A DNA stretch of 13,188 nt from Mobilitalea sp. (GCA_029974875.1 JARKQP010000847.1:1-13188); one strand, 5' to 3'. Positions 1-7,837 are shown, numbered from the stretch's first letter. The notes: a model not told the origin generated them from the sequence alone. Made by a program: numbers and translations.

Positions 1-1
1 G

Positions 2-1318
2 AATAAGGTGAAGGTAACAGGACCCCAGCAGCATTCCTTTTTGCTCGGAAACACGGATGATACGGTTTCTATCAGCAGGATGATAAGAAATTATAAGGAT
101 GGTTCCTTTTTGGGTGTTATTTTGATTGATGTGAATTTAAACCGGATCAAGGAGATCTGCGATGGGATTTTTCATGAATCCGAGGGCAAGATCTGCGTCA
201 TTAATGAGCAGGGACATCCCATCTATGAGCAGGACTCCGGTGCAAGGAATGAAAAGGCGCTCTCCTTGGAATTGTCGGATAAATTATTAGGGGCAATCAA
301 TTCCGGGACAAGGGAAAACCTGATTTATACCGCTGCAGGTAAGGAATATCAGATTGTATATAACCAGATGGAAGGAACCGGCTGGATTGTCATGATGCTG
401 ACACCGGTGGATACCCTGCAGGAATCCCTGGTGAACACGGTAAAATTGATTATAGGGGTATTTATCATTATCCTATCCATAACCCTGATCCTGCTGGAAG
501 TGATGATGACCAATATTGTTAATCCCATTTCGCGCCTGCAAAAGCAGGTGGATACCATTGATAAGGGGAACCTGGAGCTGATTGGGCTGACTCCCCGGAG
601 GGATGAAATCGGGGATCTGACCACAAGCTTTAACCATATGATTGAACGGGTGCAGAATCTGGAGGACAGGATCATTAAGGAGCAGGAGGAAAAAAGGAAG
701 CTGGAGCTGCAGGCCTTGCAAGGCCAGATTAATCCCCATTTTTTATACAATACCCTGGATTCGATTATCTGGATGGCTGAAATTAAGGACGACCATGTGG
801 TGCCCATGACAGAAGCCCTGGCAAAGCTGTTCCGTCTTTCCTTAAATCAGGGGAAAGAAATGTTTACCATAGAGGAGGAGCTGGAGCATGTAAATAATTA
901 TCTGACCATCCAGAGCATGCGCTACGTGAATAAATTTGATTACTCCATCGAGGTGCAGGATAGTATCAGGAAATATAAGACCATCAAGCTGATTGTGCAG
1001 CCGATTGTTGAAAATTGTATCTATCATGGAATAAAGGAGAAAAAGGGAAAAGGAAAAATATCCATACGCGCTTATCAGGAAGAGGATATGGTCCGGATCG
1101 AGGTGGCGGATGACGGGATAGGTATGGGCGAGGAACAGTGCAGTGCCTTGCTGAGCGGAAAAATTGAACCCAATGGAAAAAAAGGTTCGGGCATCGGATT
1201 TAAGAATGTGAATGAGCGGATCAGAATGTATTTTGGCAACAATTACGGAGTTAGTATTAGCTCTGAAATAAACAAAGGAACAACAGTAGTGATATCCATT
1301 CCGGCACCTAAGGAATAG
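2..1318 (+). CDS. Sensor histidine kinase, YesM/LytS family (5' end outside window)
   Basis: This is a membrane sensor kinase that would phosphorylate an AraC-type (YesN-like) response regulator, presumably encoded upstream. The frame is open to the left edge, so the GTG at 8 is not taken as the start and the N-terminus is missing. In order I see the distal part of an extracellular Cache-like domain (to about 430), one transmembrane helix (about 445-505), a HAMP linker (about 520-650), a coiled coil, and the family-typical phospho-acceptor motif INPHFLYNTLDSI with its His at 737-739. The HATPase domain follows, with N-box IVENCIYHG near 1005-1030, DDGIGM near 1109-1126 and GSGIGF near 1187-1204. 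The next gene starts 21 bases downstream with its own ribosome binding site, so the two are co-transcribed. The neighbouring anchored binding protein suggests the kinase reads sugar through a partner protein. Family is certain; the ligand is not known. Confidence 0.93.
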   Translation, partial: NKVKVTGPQQHSFLLGNTDDTVSISRMIRNYKDGSFLGVILIDVNLNRIKEICDGIFHESEGKICVINEQGHPIYEQDSGARNEKALSLELSDKLLGAINSGTRENLIYTAAGKEYQIVYNQMEGTGWIVMMLTPVDTLQESLVNTVKLIIGVFIIILSITLILLEVMMTNIVNPISRLQKQVDTIDKGNLELIGLTPRRDEIGDLTTSFNHMIERVQNLEDRIIKEQEEKRKLELQALQGQINPHFLYNTLDSIIWMAEIKDDHVVPMTEALAKLFRLSLNQGKEMFTIEEELEHVNNYLTIQSMRYVNKFDYSIEVQDSIRKYKTIKLIVQPIVENCIYHGIKEKKGKGKISIRAYQEEDMVRIEVADDGIGMGEEQCSALLSGKIEPNGKKGSGIGFKNVNERIRMYFGNNYGVSISSEINKGTTVVISIPAPKE

Positions 1319-1339
1319 AAGAGCTTAGAGGGTATTGAT

Positions 1340-2341
1340 ATGACAAAGAGCAGGATATTTTTTTATGGGGTGTTAATAGCAGCAGTATTGGTCGGAATTA
1401 TCATAGCCATGCATTCCATTCAAATGGATGAAGAAACAGGAGCTGCAAAAGAAACCAGGATTACCAAAGAAAAAGGAGATACCGGGGAACGGATAATTGG
1501 TGTTGCCCTGGCCTCAGAGGATTCAGAATACCTGGTGCGTTTAGATAAGTATATCAAAGAGGCCGCAGAGGAGAAAAGGGTAAAAGTAGAATTGCATTAT
1601 GCGGATTGGAATGCAGAATTACAGCAGGAGCAGTTAGAGGAGATGATTGCCCAGGAGGTGGATGCAATTATTCTCTGTCCAATCAATTCTAAATCCATGC
1701 TGGGCTCTGTAAAGGCGGCAAAGAAAGCCGGAATCCCGGTGATTAACCTCAATATGAAATTAGACCAGGTATCTACAGAATATATTGATACCTATGTCGG
1801 TGCCAGTATGTCCGAGGAAGGAGCCCTTGCGGCGGAGCTTCTTATGGATCTATTGGGTGAAGCAGGTGGAAAGGTCGGCATTATTGAGGGAGCCCCGGGC
1901 AGCGACCCGGCGATATACAGGACAGAGGCCTTTTATGAAATCATCAAGCTGCAGCCTGCAATTGAAGTAGTTGGGATTACCTGCGGGCAGTGGAACAGAG
2001 AAAAATCCTATCTGGCGGCCTATGATTTAATCAGAATGAATGACGACCTGGACGTGATTTACTGCCATGACAGTAATATGGCCCTGGGAGCCTATGAAGC
2101 AATGGTGGATATGGGAAAGGAAGACCAGATCCGCCTGATCGGAATCGGAGAGGATGAGGAATATATACAGGCATTAAAAGATCACAAAATATCCGGCATT
2201 GTAACCCAATCCGCGGAATATGAGGGAAAATACAGCGTCTATTGTGCTGTCAGGGCCATGGAAGGGAATGAGCTGAGGCCATGGTATAAAACACCGATAC
2301 AGATACTGACGGAGGATAATGTGGACGAGTTTGTACAGTAA
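1340..2341 (+). CDS. Membrane-anchored sugar-binding protein (RbsB/XylFII-like), probable sensor subunit
   Basis: This 333-residue protein has a type I periplasmic binding fold (Peripla_BP_4, ribose/xylose-binding type). The N-terminus has a helix at about residues 5-25 with no lipobox cysteine, so it should stay as a membrane anchor rather than become a lipoprotein. The binding domain runs from about residue 50, starting IIGVALASEDSEY, and contains AIILCPINSKS and VIYCHDSNMALGAYEA, typical of the family. AGAGGG at 1327-1332, seven bases before the ATG, supports the start. The gene sits directly after a LytS/YesM-type kinase and is separated from the importer operon by a terminator, so it is likely a sensor partner rather than the importer's own binding protein. 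Clostridium beijerinckii XylFII, which presents xylose to LytS, is the known precedent. The sensor role is inferred from context; binding of a sugar is inferred from family. Confidence 0.88.
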   Translation: MTKSRIFFYGVLIAAVLVGIIIAMHSIQMDEETGAAKETRITKEKGDTGERIIGVALASEDSEYLVRLDKYIKEAAEEKRVKVELHYADWNAELQQEQLEEMIAQEVDAIILCPINSKSMLGSVKAAKKAGIPVINLNMKLDQVSTEYIDTYVGASMSEEGALAAELLMDLLGEAGGKVGIIEGAPGSDPAIYRTEAFYEIIKLQPAIEVVGITCGQWNREKSYLAAYDLIRMNDDLDVIYCHDSNMALGAYEAMVDMGKEDQIRLIGIGEDEEYIQALKDHKISGIVTQSAEYEGKYSVYCAVRAMEGNELRPWYKTPIQILTEDNVDEFVQ

Positions 2342-2563
2342 GTGCATTATAAGCTGTTTATTAAGTTTGTATCAGAACTGGTAGTTGAATCAGAAAAACT
2401 TTGGCTGTCTGTTTTGGAAGAAATGATTGATAGTACTAGCCCAATATGAATTATTTGAACAAAGACATGAATTTTTTGAATTCATGTCTTTCTTTTTTTG
2501 AAGTAATATGGGGATGTAACTAAGAGAACGGGTTCAATATTCAATCATGTATGGAGGAAAGAG
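2342..2563. promoter_or_regulatory. Intergenic region between sensor module and importer operon
   Basis: These 222 bases hold the terminator at 2461-2499 and the start region of the importer operon. No good sigma-A promoter is visible. TTGAAG at 2498-2503 with a 17-base spacer leads only to TAAGAG, and TAATAT at 2504-2509 lacks a -35. A weak promoter fits a need for an activator, such as the YesN-type partner of the upstream kinase. ATCAGAA occurs twice (2371-2377 and 2389-2395), 18 bases apart, and GAAC-GG-GTTC is at 2526-2535. Whether either binds a regulator is unknown. Confidence 0.35.
2461..2499 (+). terminator. Rho-independent terminator after the sensor module
   Basis: A perfect 13-bp stem (2461-2473 with 2479-2491) encloses a five-base loop, TTTTG. 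It is followed by C and seven T residues. The stem is AT-rich but long. It separates the kinase/binding-protein pair from the importer operon, so the two are probably expressed independently. Confidence 0.9.
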
Positions 2564-3598
2564 ATGAAAAAGGTATTTAGTATTATGGTATGTATTGCGA
2601 TGGTCATTGCAAGCTTAAGCGGCTGCAGCGGTGCTTCAAAAGCGACCGGGGGCAGCGCGGACACAGGTGCAGCAACAGAAGGGGGAGCTGCCGGAGCGGA
2701 TGGGAAGGCAGCAGGGGATGAGATTACAATTGGTTCCGTAATCATGAATACTTCCGGCGAGTGGTTTTCCGAGGTTATGCAGGGAATGAATGCAGCGGGA
2801 GCAGATCTGGGAGTAAAGGTTAATATTGTCAGCTCTGATAATGAGGTTTCCAAAGAGTCAGACAATGTATCAACCTTTGTTGCCCAGGGAGCCGATGCCC
2901 TTGCTATTTGCCCTCTGTCCGCAGACGCTTCCGTGGCAGCCGTAGAGGCGGCAAAGGATGCAGGACTTCCTGTTATCGCCTGGAATTGTACGGTAAATAC
3001 AGAGGTAGATGGATTTGTAGGCGTATCAAACTATGATCTTGGTAAATTAACCGGCGAGTATGTAGCACAGTATGTAAAGGATAATTATCCGGAGGGCTGT
3101 AAGCTTGCAATCCTCGGTAACCATAGCTATGAGGTTGGTGTGGAAAGATGCAACGGCTTCAAAGAGGCCATTGCAAATGTACCAGGACTTGAGGTTGTTG
3201 CAGAGCAGGATGCTGAAATGCAGGATGAAGGAATGGATATTACGGAGCAGATTATGACAGCTAATCCGGATGTTGATATCTTCTGGGCCTGGAACCAGAC
3301 CTCCCTGCTGGGCTGTAATGCTTACATGCAAAACACCGGCAACAAGGATATCGTAATTATGGGTACTGATATGAGCCTTGAGCTTGCGAAAGCGATGCTG
3401 GGAGATGACGTAAAATTACAGGCTATCACAACCCAGATGCCTTATGATATCGGCTATAATGCCATTGCAAATGCAGTTAAGGCTTACAAGGGAGAAGAGC
3501 TTGAGAAAAATATGTTAATCGGGCTGAAAACCTACGTAAAGGATGATACAGCTGAATTAGAGAAGTATGTGGAAGACCATAAATCCTTGGTGGAATAA
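2564..3598 (+). CDS. Sugar ABC transporter substrate-binding lipoprotein (RbsB-like)
   Basis: This 344-residue extracellular receptor delivers sugar to the ABC importer encoded just downstream. Residues 1-21 form a lipoprotein signal ending in the lipobox LSGC, with Cys21 as the lipidated residue. A Gly/Ala/Ser-rich linker follows to about residue 50. The type I binding fold (Peripla_BP_4) starts near ITIGSVIMNTSGEW; DALAICPLSADASVAAVEAA and VDIFWAWNQTSLLGCNAY are typical ligand-domain segments. GGAGG at 2553-2557, six bases before the ATG, fixes the start. It is the first gene of the importer operon and is followed by a strong hairpin that may raise its mRNA level over the membrane genes. 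It differs clearly from the anchored paralogue at 1340-2341. The actual sugar cannot be read from sequence. Confidence 0.93.
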   Translation: MKKVFSIMVCIAMVIASLSGCSGASKATGGSADTGAATEGGAAGADGKAAGDEITIGSVIMNTSGEWFSEVMQGMNAAGADLGVKVNIVSSDNEVSKESDNVSTFVAQGADALAICPLSADASVAAVEAAKDAGLPVIAWNCTVNTEVDGFVGVSNYDLGKLTGEYVAQYVKDNYPEGCKLAILGNHSYEVGVERCNGFKEAIANVPGLEVVAEQDAEMQDEGMDITEQIMTANPDVDIFWAWNQTSLLGCNAYMQNTGNKDIVIMGTDMSLELAKAMLGDDVKLQAITTQMPYDIGYNAIANAVKAYKGEELEKNMLIGLKTYVKDDTAELEKYVEDHKSLVE

Positions 3599-3609
3599 AA
3601 ATAGGGCTG

Positions 3610-3640
3610 GGAGGGATTTCAAACTGTTTGGAATCCCTCC
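3610..3640 (+). repeat. Intercistronic hairpin between binding protein and ATPase genes
   Basis: The arms 3610-3624 and 3626-3640 are complementary over 15 positions with a single T-G wobble (3619 with 3631), so the closed loop must sit in the AACTGTT centre. No T-run follows, so it is not a classic terminator. Similar hairpins after binding-protein genes protect the upstream message from 3' exonucleases or reduce read-through; that role here is inferred. Confidence 0.7.
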
Positions 3641-3749
3641 TGTCATGAGGGGCAAAAAATAGAAGTAATGGTGTGGATGCTTTCGGATTCACATGGCAAA
3701 TTTGTGCTGATGCCCAAATTCGCAGTCTTCGTTAGAATGGAGGTTTTTT

Positions 3750-5252
3750 ATGTCGGAAACTATCTTACGTGCAAAAGGAGTCAGTAAGAGATTTGGCGGT
3801 ACTCTTGCACTGGATCAGGCGGAATTGGAACTCAGGAGCGGTGAGGTGCATGCGCTGGTAGGAGCAAACGGTGCAGGAAAAAGTACGCTGATTAAAATTA
3901 TTACAGGCGCCTATTCAAATGATGAAGGGCACATCTATCTGGGAGAAAAGGAGATACATGTCAGATCTACCTTTGAAGCAAGAAAGCTGGGGATCAGCGC
4001 TGTTTATCAGGAATTTAGCCTGATTAATACCTTATCCGTGGCAGAGAATATTTACCTTGGAAAGCTGATTAAAAAGCAATTCGGGCCGGTGGAAAAGATC
4101 CAGTGGCAGGAGATTGAAAAAAATGCCCAGGAGATCCTGGACCGGCTGGAAAGTGATATTAAGCCGGAAACCATAGTGGGCAATTTAAGCGTGGCCCAAA
4201 AGCAGCTGGTGGAAATCGCAAAGGCATTGTCCAATGATATTAAAGTATTGATTATGGATGAGCCGACAGCGTCCCTGTCGGACAATGACATCGAAAATAT
4301 GTTTAAGGTGGTCAAGGGCTTAAAGGAAAAGGGAATTGGAATCATCTATGTATCCCACAGACTGGAAGAATTACCTGTGATCGCAGATAGAATCTCAGTT
4401 TTTAGGGATGGAAAATATATCAGGACCATGGATATAGGGGATGCGCCGAAAAAGGTTATTATAGAAAACATGGTCGGCACCAGCATGGTTGAGACCAAGA
4501 GAAAGCCTTGCTCCACAGAAGAAGTGCTGATGGAAATCAAGAATTTCTCCTCGGGGACCAAATTTCAAAATATTAATTTCCAGCTTCATAAAGGAGAGGT
4601 ATTGGGTATTGCAGGGCTTGCCGGTGCAGGAAGGACGGAGCTGGTCAGGGCAATCTTTGGGGTAGACCCAAAGGATAGCGGAGAGATCTTTATTAATGGC
4701 AGGAAGGCGGCGGTCCATAGTCCCTCCGATGCTAAAAAAGCCGGAATCGGATTCATTACCGAAGACCGGAAGGAAGAAGGACTTATTCTAAATATGCCTT
4801 TGCATACTAATTTGGGGATGACCATTTTGGATAAGCTGAAGAGAATAATCGGACTGGATTTAAAGAAGGAAGTACGGTTGATGGAGGAATATATCCAGTC
4901 CTTAAAAATAAAGTGCAGGGATAGCGGACAGAAGGCCCATAATTTATCGGGGGGAAACCAACAGAAGGTTGTTATTGCCAAGTGGTTGGCCACGGAGCCA
5001 AGGATCCTGATTATGGATGAGCCTACCAGAGGAATTGATATCGGTTCCAAAAACCAAATCTATGACTTAATCAACCAGCTGGCAGAGCAGGGCATGGGTA
5101 TTATTATGATCTCTTCCGAGCTTCCTGAGGTAATACAGGTATCGGACAGGATTATGGTACTGGCACAGGGAAGGAAGACAGGAGAGCTGGACAATCAAGA
5201 GGTTACCCAGGATATCCTTTTGGATTATGCAACTAGAAAGCAGGCAATGTAA
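3750..5252 (+). CDS. Sugar ABC transporter ATP-binding protein (RbsA/XylG/MglA type)
   Basis: This 500-residue cytoplasmic ATPase powers a monosaccharide importer and contains two fused nucleotide-binding domains, the usual length and layout for the family. The N-terminal domain has Walker A GANGAGKST (38-46), Q-loop Gln87, signature LSVAQ (146-150), Walker B VLIMDE (166-171) and switch His203. The C-terminal domain has the degenerate Walker A AGAGRT (291-296) without lysine, the EDRKEEG motif (338-344), LSGGNQQ (399-405) and ILIMDEP (419-425). That degenerate second site is normal for RbsA-like proteins. GGAGG at 3739-3743, six bases before the ATG, supports the start. It lies between the binding-protein and permease genes of the same operon. 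The substrate is set by its partners, not by this protein. Confidence 0.96.
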   Translation: MSETILRAKGVSKRFGGTLALDQAELELRSGEVHALVGANGAGKSTLIKIITGAYSNDEGHIYLGEKEIHVRSTFEARKLGISAVYQEFSLINTLSVAENIYLGKLIKKQFGPVEKIQWQEIEKNAQEILDRLESDIKPETIVGNLSVAQKQLVEIAKALSNDIKVLIMDEPTASLSDNDIENMFKVVKGLKEKGIGIIYVSHRLEELPVIADRISVFRDGKYIRTMDIGDAPKKVIIENMVGTSMVETKRKPCSTEEVLMEIKNFSSGTKFQNINFQLHKGEVLGIAGLAGAGRTELVRAIFGVDPKDSGEIFINGRKAAVHSPSDAKKAGIGFITEDRKEEGLILNMPLHTNLGMTILDKLKRIIGLDLKKEVRLMEEYIQSLKIKCRDSGQKAHNLSGGNQQKVVIAKWLATEPRILIMDEPTRGIDIGSKNQIYDLINQLAEQGMGIIMISSELPEVIQVSDRIMVLAQGRKTGELDNQEVTQDILLDYATRKQAM

Positions 5253-5264
5253 ATTTAATACATG

Positions 5265-5295
5265 ACAAGGGAATCGGCTGACTGATTCGGCTTGT
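5265..5295 (+). repeat. Imperfect hairpin ahead of the permease ribosome binding site
   Basis: ACAAG (5265-5269) pairs with CTTGT (5291-5295), and GAATC (5271-5275) pairs with GATTC (5284-5288), around a small internal bulge and an eight-base loop. It ends six bases before the GGAGG at 5302-5306. It may tune permease translation or mRNA processing, but no function is demonstrated. Confidence 0.45.
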
Positions 5296-5313
5296 AGGTT
5301 TGGAGGCAGAAGG

Positions 5314-6258
5314 ATGAGAAATATAAAGATAAAAGATTTTATGATGAAATATATAATGTACATAGTTCTGGTATTAATGATCATTACCCTGACGGTAGCA
5401 AATGATAAATTCCTGACCTTGAACAATGTCATGACTATCTTAAAGCAAATATCAATTCAATCCATCGTTGCAATTGGTATGACCATGATTATTATCAGCG
5501 GAAATATAGATTTGAGTGTTGGATCCATTGTTGCCTTTTGCTCTGTCATCGGTGCAATGCTGATGGCTTCAGGAGTCCCGATTTGGATAGCTATTATATT
5601 AGTGGTTCTCGTTGGTGCGGTCATTGGGTTTATATCAGGTGGAGTGACCGCCAAGTTAAAATTGCATTCCTTCCTGGTAACCCTGGCTCTCATGCAGGCA
5701 TTTAGGGGATTGGCCCAAACGATTACCGGGGGATATCCGAAAGCAGGCTTACCGGATGCCTTCGGAGGTATTGCGGCAAAGAGTGTTGCCGGTGTACCTT
5801 TTCTGGTATTATACATGATCGTATTTTACGCCGTATTTGTGTACATCATGAAATATACTGCATTTGGACGTTCCATTTATGCGATCGGGAGTAATGAGGA
5901 ATCAGCAAGACTTTCCGGTATTAATGTGGAACGGGTAAAAACCCTGGTTTTTGTAATATCCTCTGCCCTGTGCGGTGTGGCGGCTATTCTGCTGACCTCC
6001 AAGGTACGCTCAGGAGACCCTACCTGCGCCAATGGCTGGGAGATGGATGCAATTGCAGGTGCGATCATCGGTGGTACTAATATGGCTGGCGGGGAAGGAA
6101 AGCTGGGAGGAACCGTAATTGGTCTGCTTTTTGTCGGTATTTTGGCAAACGGCATGGTATTGCTGGGAGTGAATGCATATATGCAAAGTGTTATTAAGGG
6201 GCTGGTTATATTCCTGGCGGTTATCATTAACAGCATTCAGAAGCGTGCACATAATTAG
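5314..6258 (+). CDS. Sugar ABC transporter permease (RbsC family)
   Basis: This 314-residue integral membrane protein forms the channel of the importer (BPD_transp_2 family). It is strongly hydrophobic, with roughly eight to ten membrane helices. It carries the family hallmark SGNIDLSVGS (62-71) and the cytoplasmic loop GRSIYAIGSNEESARLSGI (185-203), the likely contact with the ATPase. The late motif GGTNMAGGEGKLGG (253-266) is also typical of RbsC. GGAGG at 5302-5306, seven bases before the ATG, supports the start. The gene is third in the operon, 61 bases after the ATPase. Only one permease gene is present, so it would act as a homodimer, as in ribose and xylose systems. Confidence 0.95.
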   Translation: MRNIKIKDFMMKYIMYIVLVLMIITLTVANDKFLTLNNVMTILKQISIQSIVAIGMTMIIISGNIDLSVGSIVAFCSVIGAMLMASGVPIWIAIILVVLVGAVIGFISGGVTAKLKLHSFLVTLALMQAFRGLAQTITGGYPKAGLPDAFGGIAAKSVAGVPFLVLYMIVFYAVFVYIMKYTAFGRSIYAIGSNEESARLSGINVERVKTLVFVISSALCGVAAILLTSKVRSGDPTCANGWEMDAIAGAIIGGTNMAGGEGKLGGTVIGLLFVGILANGMVLLGVNAYMQSVIKGLVIFLAVIINSIQKRAHN

Positions 6259-6265
6259 GGATAAT

Positions 6266-6326
6266 TTATTAAAAAACTTATTAAAGAAACTTGTTGAAGA
6301 AAATTATTAAGAGAATTATTAAAAAA
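6266..6326 (+). repeat. Five tandem AT-rich repeats in the leader of the UroD-like gene
   Basis: Five degenerate copies of TTATTAAA(A/G)AAAC follow each other without spacers at 6266-6277, 6278-6290, 6291-6303, 6304-6315 and 6316-6326. They end three bases before the AGGAGG at 6329-6334. The stretch has almost no secondary-structure potential. It could act as an unstructured translation enhancer or an RNase-accessible site; both ideas are inference. Confidence 0.7.
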
Positions 6327-6340
6327 TTAGGAGGTAGCTT

Positions 6341-7381
6341 ATGGATAGTATAGAAAGATTTTATGCGACAGTAGAAGGACGGCTTGTAGACAGGCCCGCA
6401 GCCTGGTTAGGAATGCCGGACATTCATGCCCAGCCGGCTCTATTTGAATATTATGGCGTAAGGAATATTCATGAGTTAAAGCTGGCGATTGGTGACGATT
6501 TTTATGCTGTTGAGGTACCTTACAGATCTGAGACGGCAAGTGCGATTTATGCGGCCTTTGATTGGTATATGAACGGAAGCGATGTGGATGCGGAGGAAAG
6601 AACGCTGACAACACCGGGATGCTTCGCAGAGGCAGAGGAATTAGAGGATCTGGATTTCTTTCCATGGCCGGATCCGGAAAAATATATTGATGTGGCGGAG
6701 TGCAGAAGAAGGGCGGATAGCGCGCCGGAGGGCAAGGTAGGCCTAGGGATCATGTGGTCGGCACATTTCCAGGATGCCTGTGCAGCCTTTGGCATGGAGA
6801 CTGCATTGATGAATATGGTGGCTAACCCGGAGATTTATGAAGCCGTGAATGAGAAGGTATTGGAGTTCTATTTGAAGGCAAATAAAATTTTCTATGAAGC
6901 TACCAAAGGAAAGCTCCACGCAGTTTTAATCGGAAACGATATGGGAAGCCAAAGAGGGCTGATAATATCCCCGGAGATGGTTAGAAAATTTGTTATACCG
7001 GGCTGCAGAAAGCTTGTGGAACAGGCCCACTCCTACGGGCTTAAAGTGATTTACCATTCCTGCGGATCTATTATAGATATTATCCCTGATTTGATAGAAG
7101 CAGGAGTGGATGTGGTGCATCCGATTCAGGCCCTGGCGGCAGGCATGGAGCCTCAAAACCTAAAGGAGAAATTTGAAGGGAAGGTAGCCTTCTGTGGAGG
7201 AGTTGATACACAGGAGCTGTTAGTGCATGGCAGTGAAGAGGAGGTAAGGGGAAAGGTAAGAGAATTGAAAAGCCTGTTTCCTACCGGACTGATTATCTCT
7301 CCAAGCCATGAGGCTATCCTCCCGGATGTTCCGCCTAAGAATATTAAGGCATTATTTGACGAGGCACAGAAGATTTACTAA
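6341..7381 (+). CDS. Uroporphyrinogen decarboxylase-family protein, putative MtaA-like methyltransferase
   Basis: This 346-residue protein has a UroD-type TIM barrel. The class includes haem-pathway decarboxylases and the zinc methyltransferases MtaA/MtbA, which move methyl groups between corrinoid proteins and thiols. The methyltransferase branch fits better: it has YHSCG with His239 and Cys241, matching the HxC zinc motif of MtaA. Near the C-terminus, where MtaA has its third zinc Cys, this protein has PSHEA with His323; Cys285 in FCGGVD is another candidate. AGGAGG at 6329-6334, six bases before the ATG, fixes the start. It lies in the sugar importer operon between the permease and a mutarotase, with no haem or corrinoid gene nearby, so a haem role is unlikely. 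It may demethylate or modify the imported substrate, but the reaction is unknown. Confidence 0.85.
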   Translation: MDSIERFYATVEGRLVDRPAAWLGMPDIHAQPALFEYYGVRNIHELKLAIGDDFYAVEVPYRSETASAIYAAFDWYMNGSDVDAEERTLTTPGCFAEAEELEDLDFFPWPDPEKYIDVAECRRRADSAPEGKVGLGIMWSAHFQDACAAFGMETALMNMVANPEIYEAVNEKVLEFYLKANKIFYEATKGKLHAVLIGNDMGSQRGLIISPEMVRKFVIPGCRKLVEQAHSYGLKVIYHSCGSIIDIIPDLIEAGVDVVHPIQALAAGMEPQNLKEKFEGKVAFCGGVDTQELLVHGSEEEVRGKVRELKSLFPTGLIISPSHEAILPDVPPKNIKALFDEAQKIY

Positions 7382-7409
7382 AAGAGCGGATTTGATAGGA
7401 GGTATTTCC

Positions 7410-7733
7410 ATGAAGAGATATGGATCTGTGATTGCAGTAAAACCGGATAAGCTGGAGGATTATATCTATCATCATGCGCATCCCTGGGAGAAAGTGAATG
7501 CGATGATTAAGGAGTGTAACATCCAGAATTATTCGATTTACTATAAGGATGGATTGCTATTTAGCTATTTTGAATATGTAGGTGAAGATTACGGGGCTGA
7601 TATGGAAAGGATGGCAGCCGATGAAACTACGCAAAGGTGGTGGGATCTGGTCAAGCCCTTTCAAACACCTTTGGATACCAGAAAAGAAGGAGAATGGTGG
7701 GCGGACATGGAGGAGGTTTACCATTTAGACTAG
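7410..7733 (+). CDS. L-rhamnose mutarotase family protein (RhaM-like)
   Basis: This 107-residue enzyme should interconvert alpha and beta anomers of a sugar in the cytoplasm. The length matches Escherichia coli RhaM. The catalytic positions Tyr18 and His22 (in YIYHHAHPW) and the RWW motif (76-78) line up with RhaM, as do NYSIYY (40-45) and the C-terminal EEVYHLD. The frame is open further upstream, but ATG 7410 is chosen because AGGAGG at 7397-7402 lies seven bases before it and the RhaM fold begins there. It is the last gene of the importer operon, 28 bases after the UroD-like gene. The substrate may be rhamnose, fucose or another deoxy or modified hexose; no rhamnose isomerase or kinase is in the window, so I give no gene symbol. 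Confidence 0.88.
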   Translation: MKRYGSVIAVKPDKLEDYIYHHAHPWEKVNAMIKECNIQNYSIYYKDGLLFSYFEYVGEDYGADMERMAADETTQRWWDLVKPFQTPLDTRKEGEWWADMEEVYHLD

Positions 7734-7809
7734 CTTCCCATGTTTAGATAGCAGGGTCAGCCGGGTCTTCGTCAATGGTAAAAGAAACAATGCTATGCAC
7801 CGCCATTGG

Positions 7810-7837
7810 AATAATTAACTTCCAGGTTAATTATTTT
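7810..7837 (+). terminator. Possible weak terminator of the importer operon
   Basis: AATAATTAAC (7810-7819) and GTTAATTATT (7826-7835) form a perfect 10-bp stem around TTCCAG. Only a short T tract follows, partly inside the stem, and the stem is nearly all AT. It lies 77 bases after the mutarotase gene. It may be a weak terminator or simply an AT-rich palindrome. Confidence 0.4.

Noticed and set aside
8..10. GTG as start of the first kinase gene
   Set aside because: The frame is open to the left edge and the Cache domain is incomplete, so the gene begins before the window.
6266..6326. CRISPR-like array
   Set aside because: The units are only 11-13 bases, degenerate and without spacers.
6341..7381. 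Haem biosynthesis uroporphyrinogen decarboxylase
   Set aside because: The HSCG zinc-type motif and the sugar-operon context fit the methyltransferase branch, and no haem gene is nearby.
7308..7409. Longer N-terminus for the mutarotase
   Set aside because: It would overlap the UroD-like gene in another frame. ATG 7410 has an ideal ribosome binding site and matches the RhaM length and catalytic positions.
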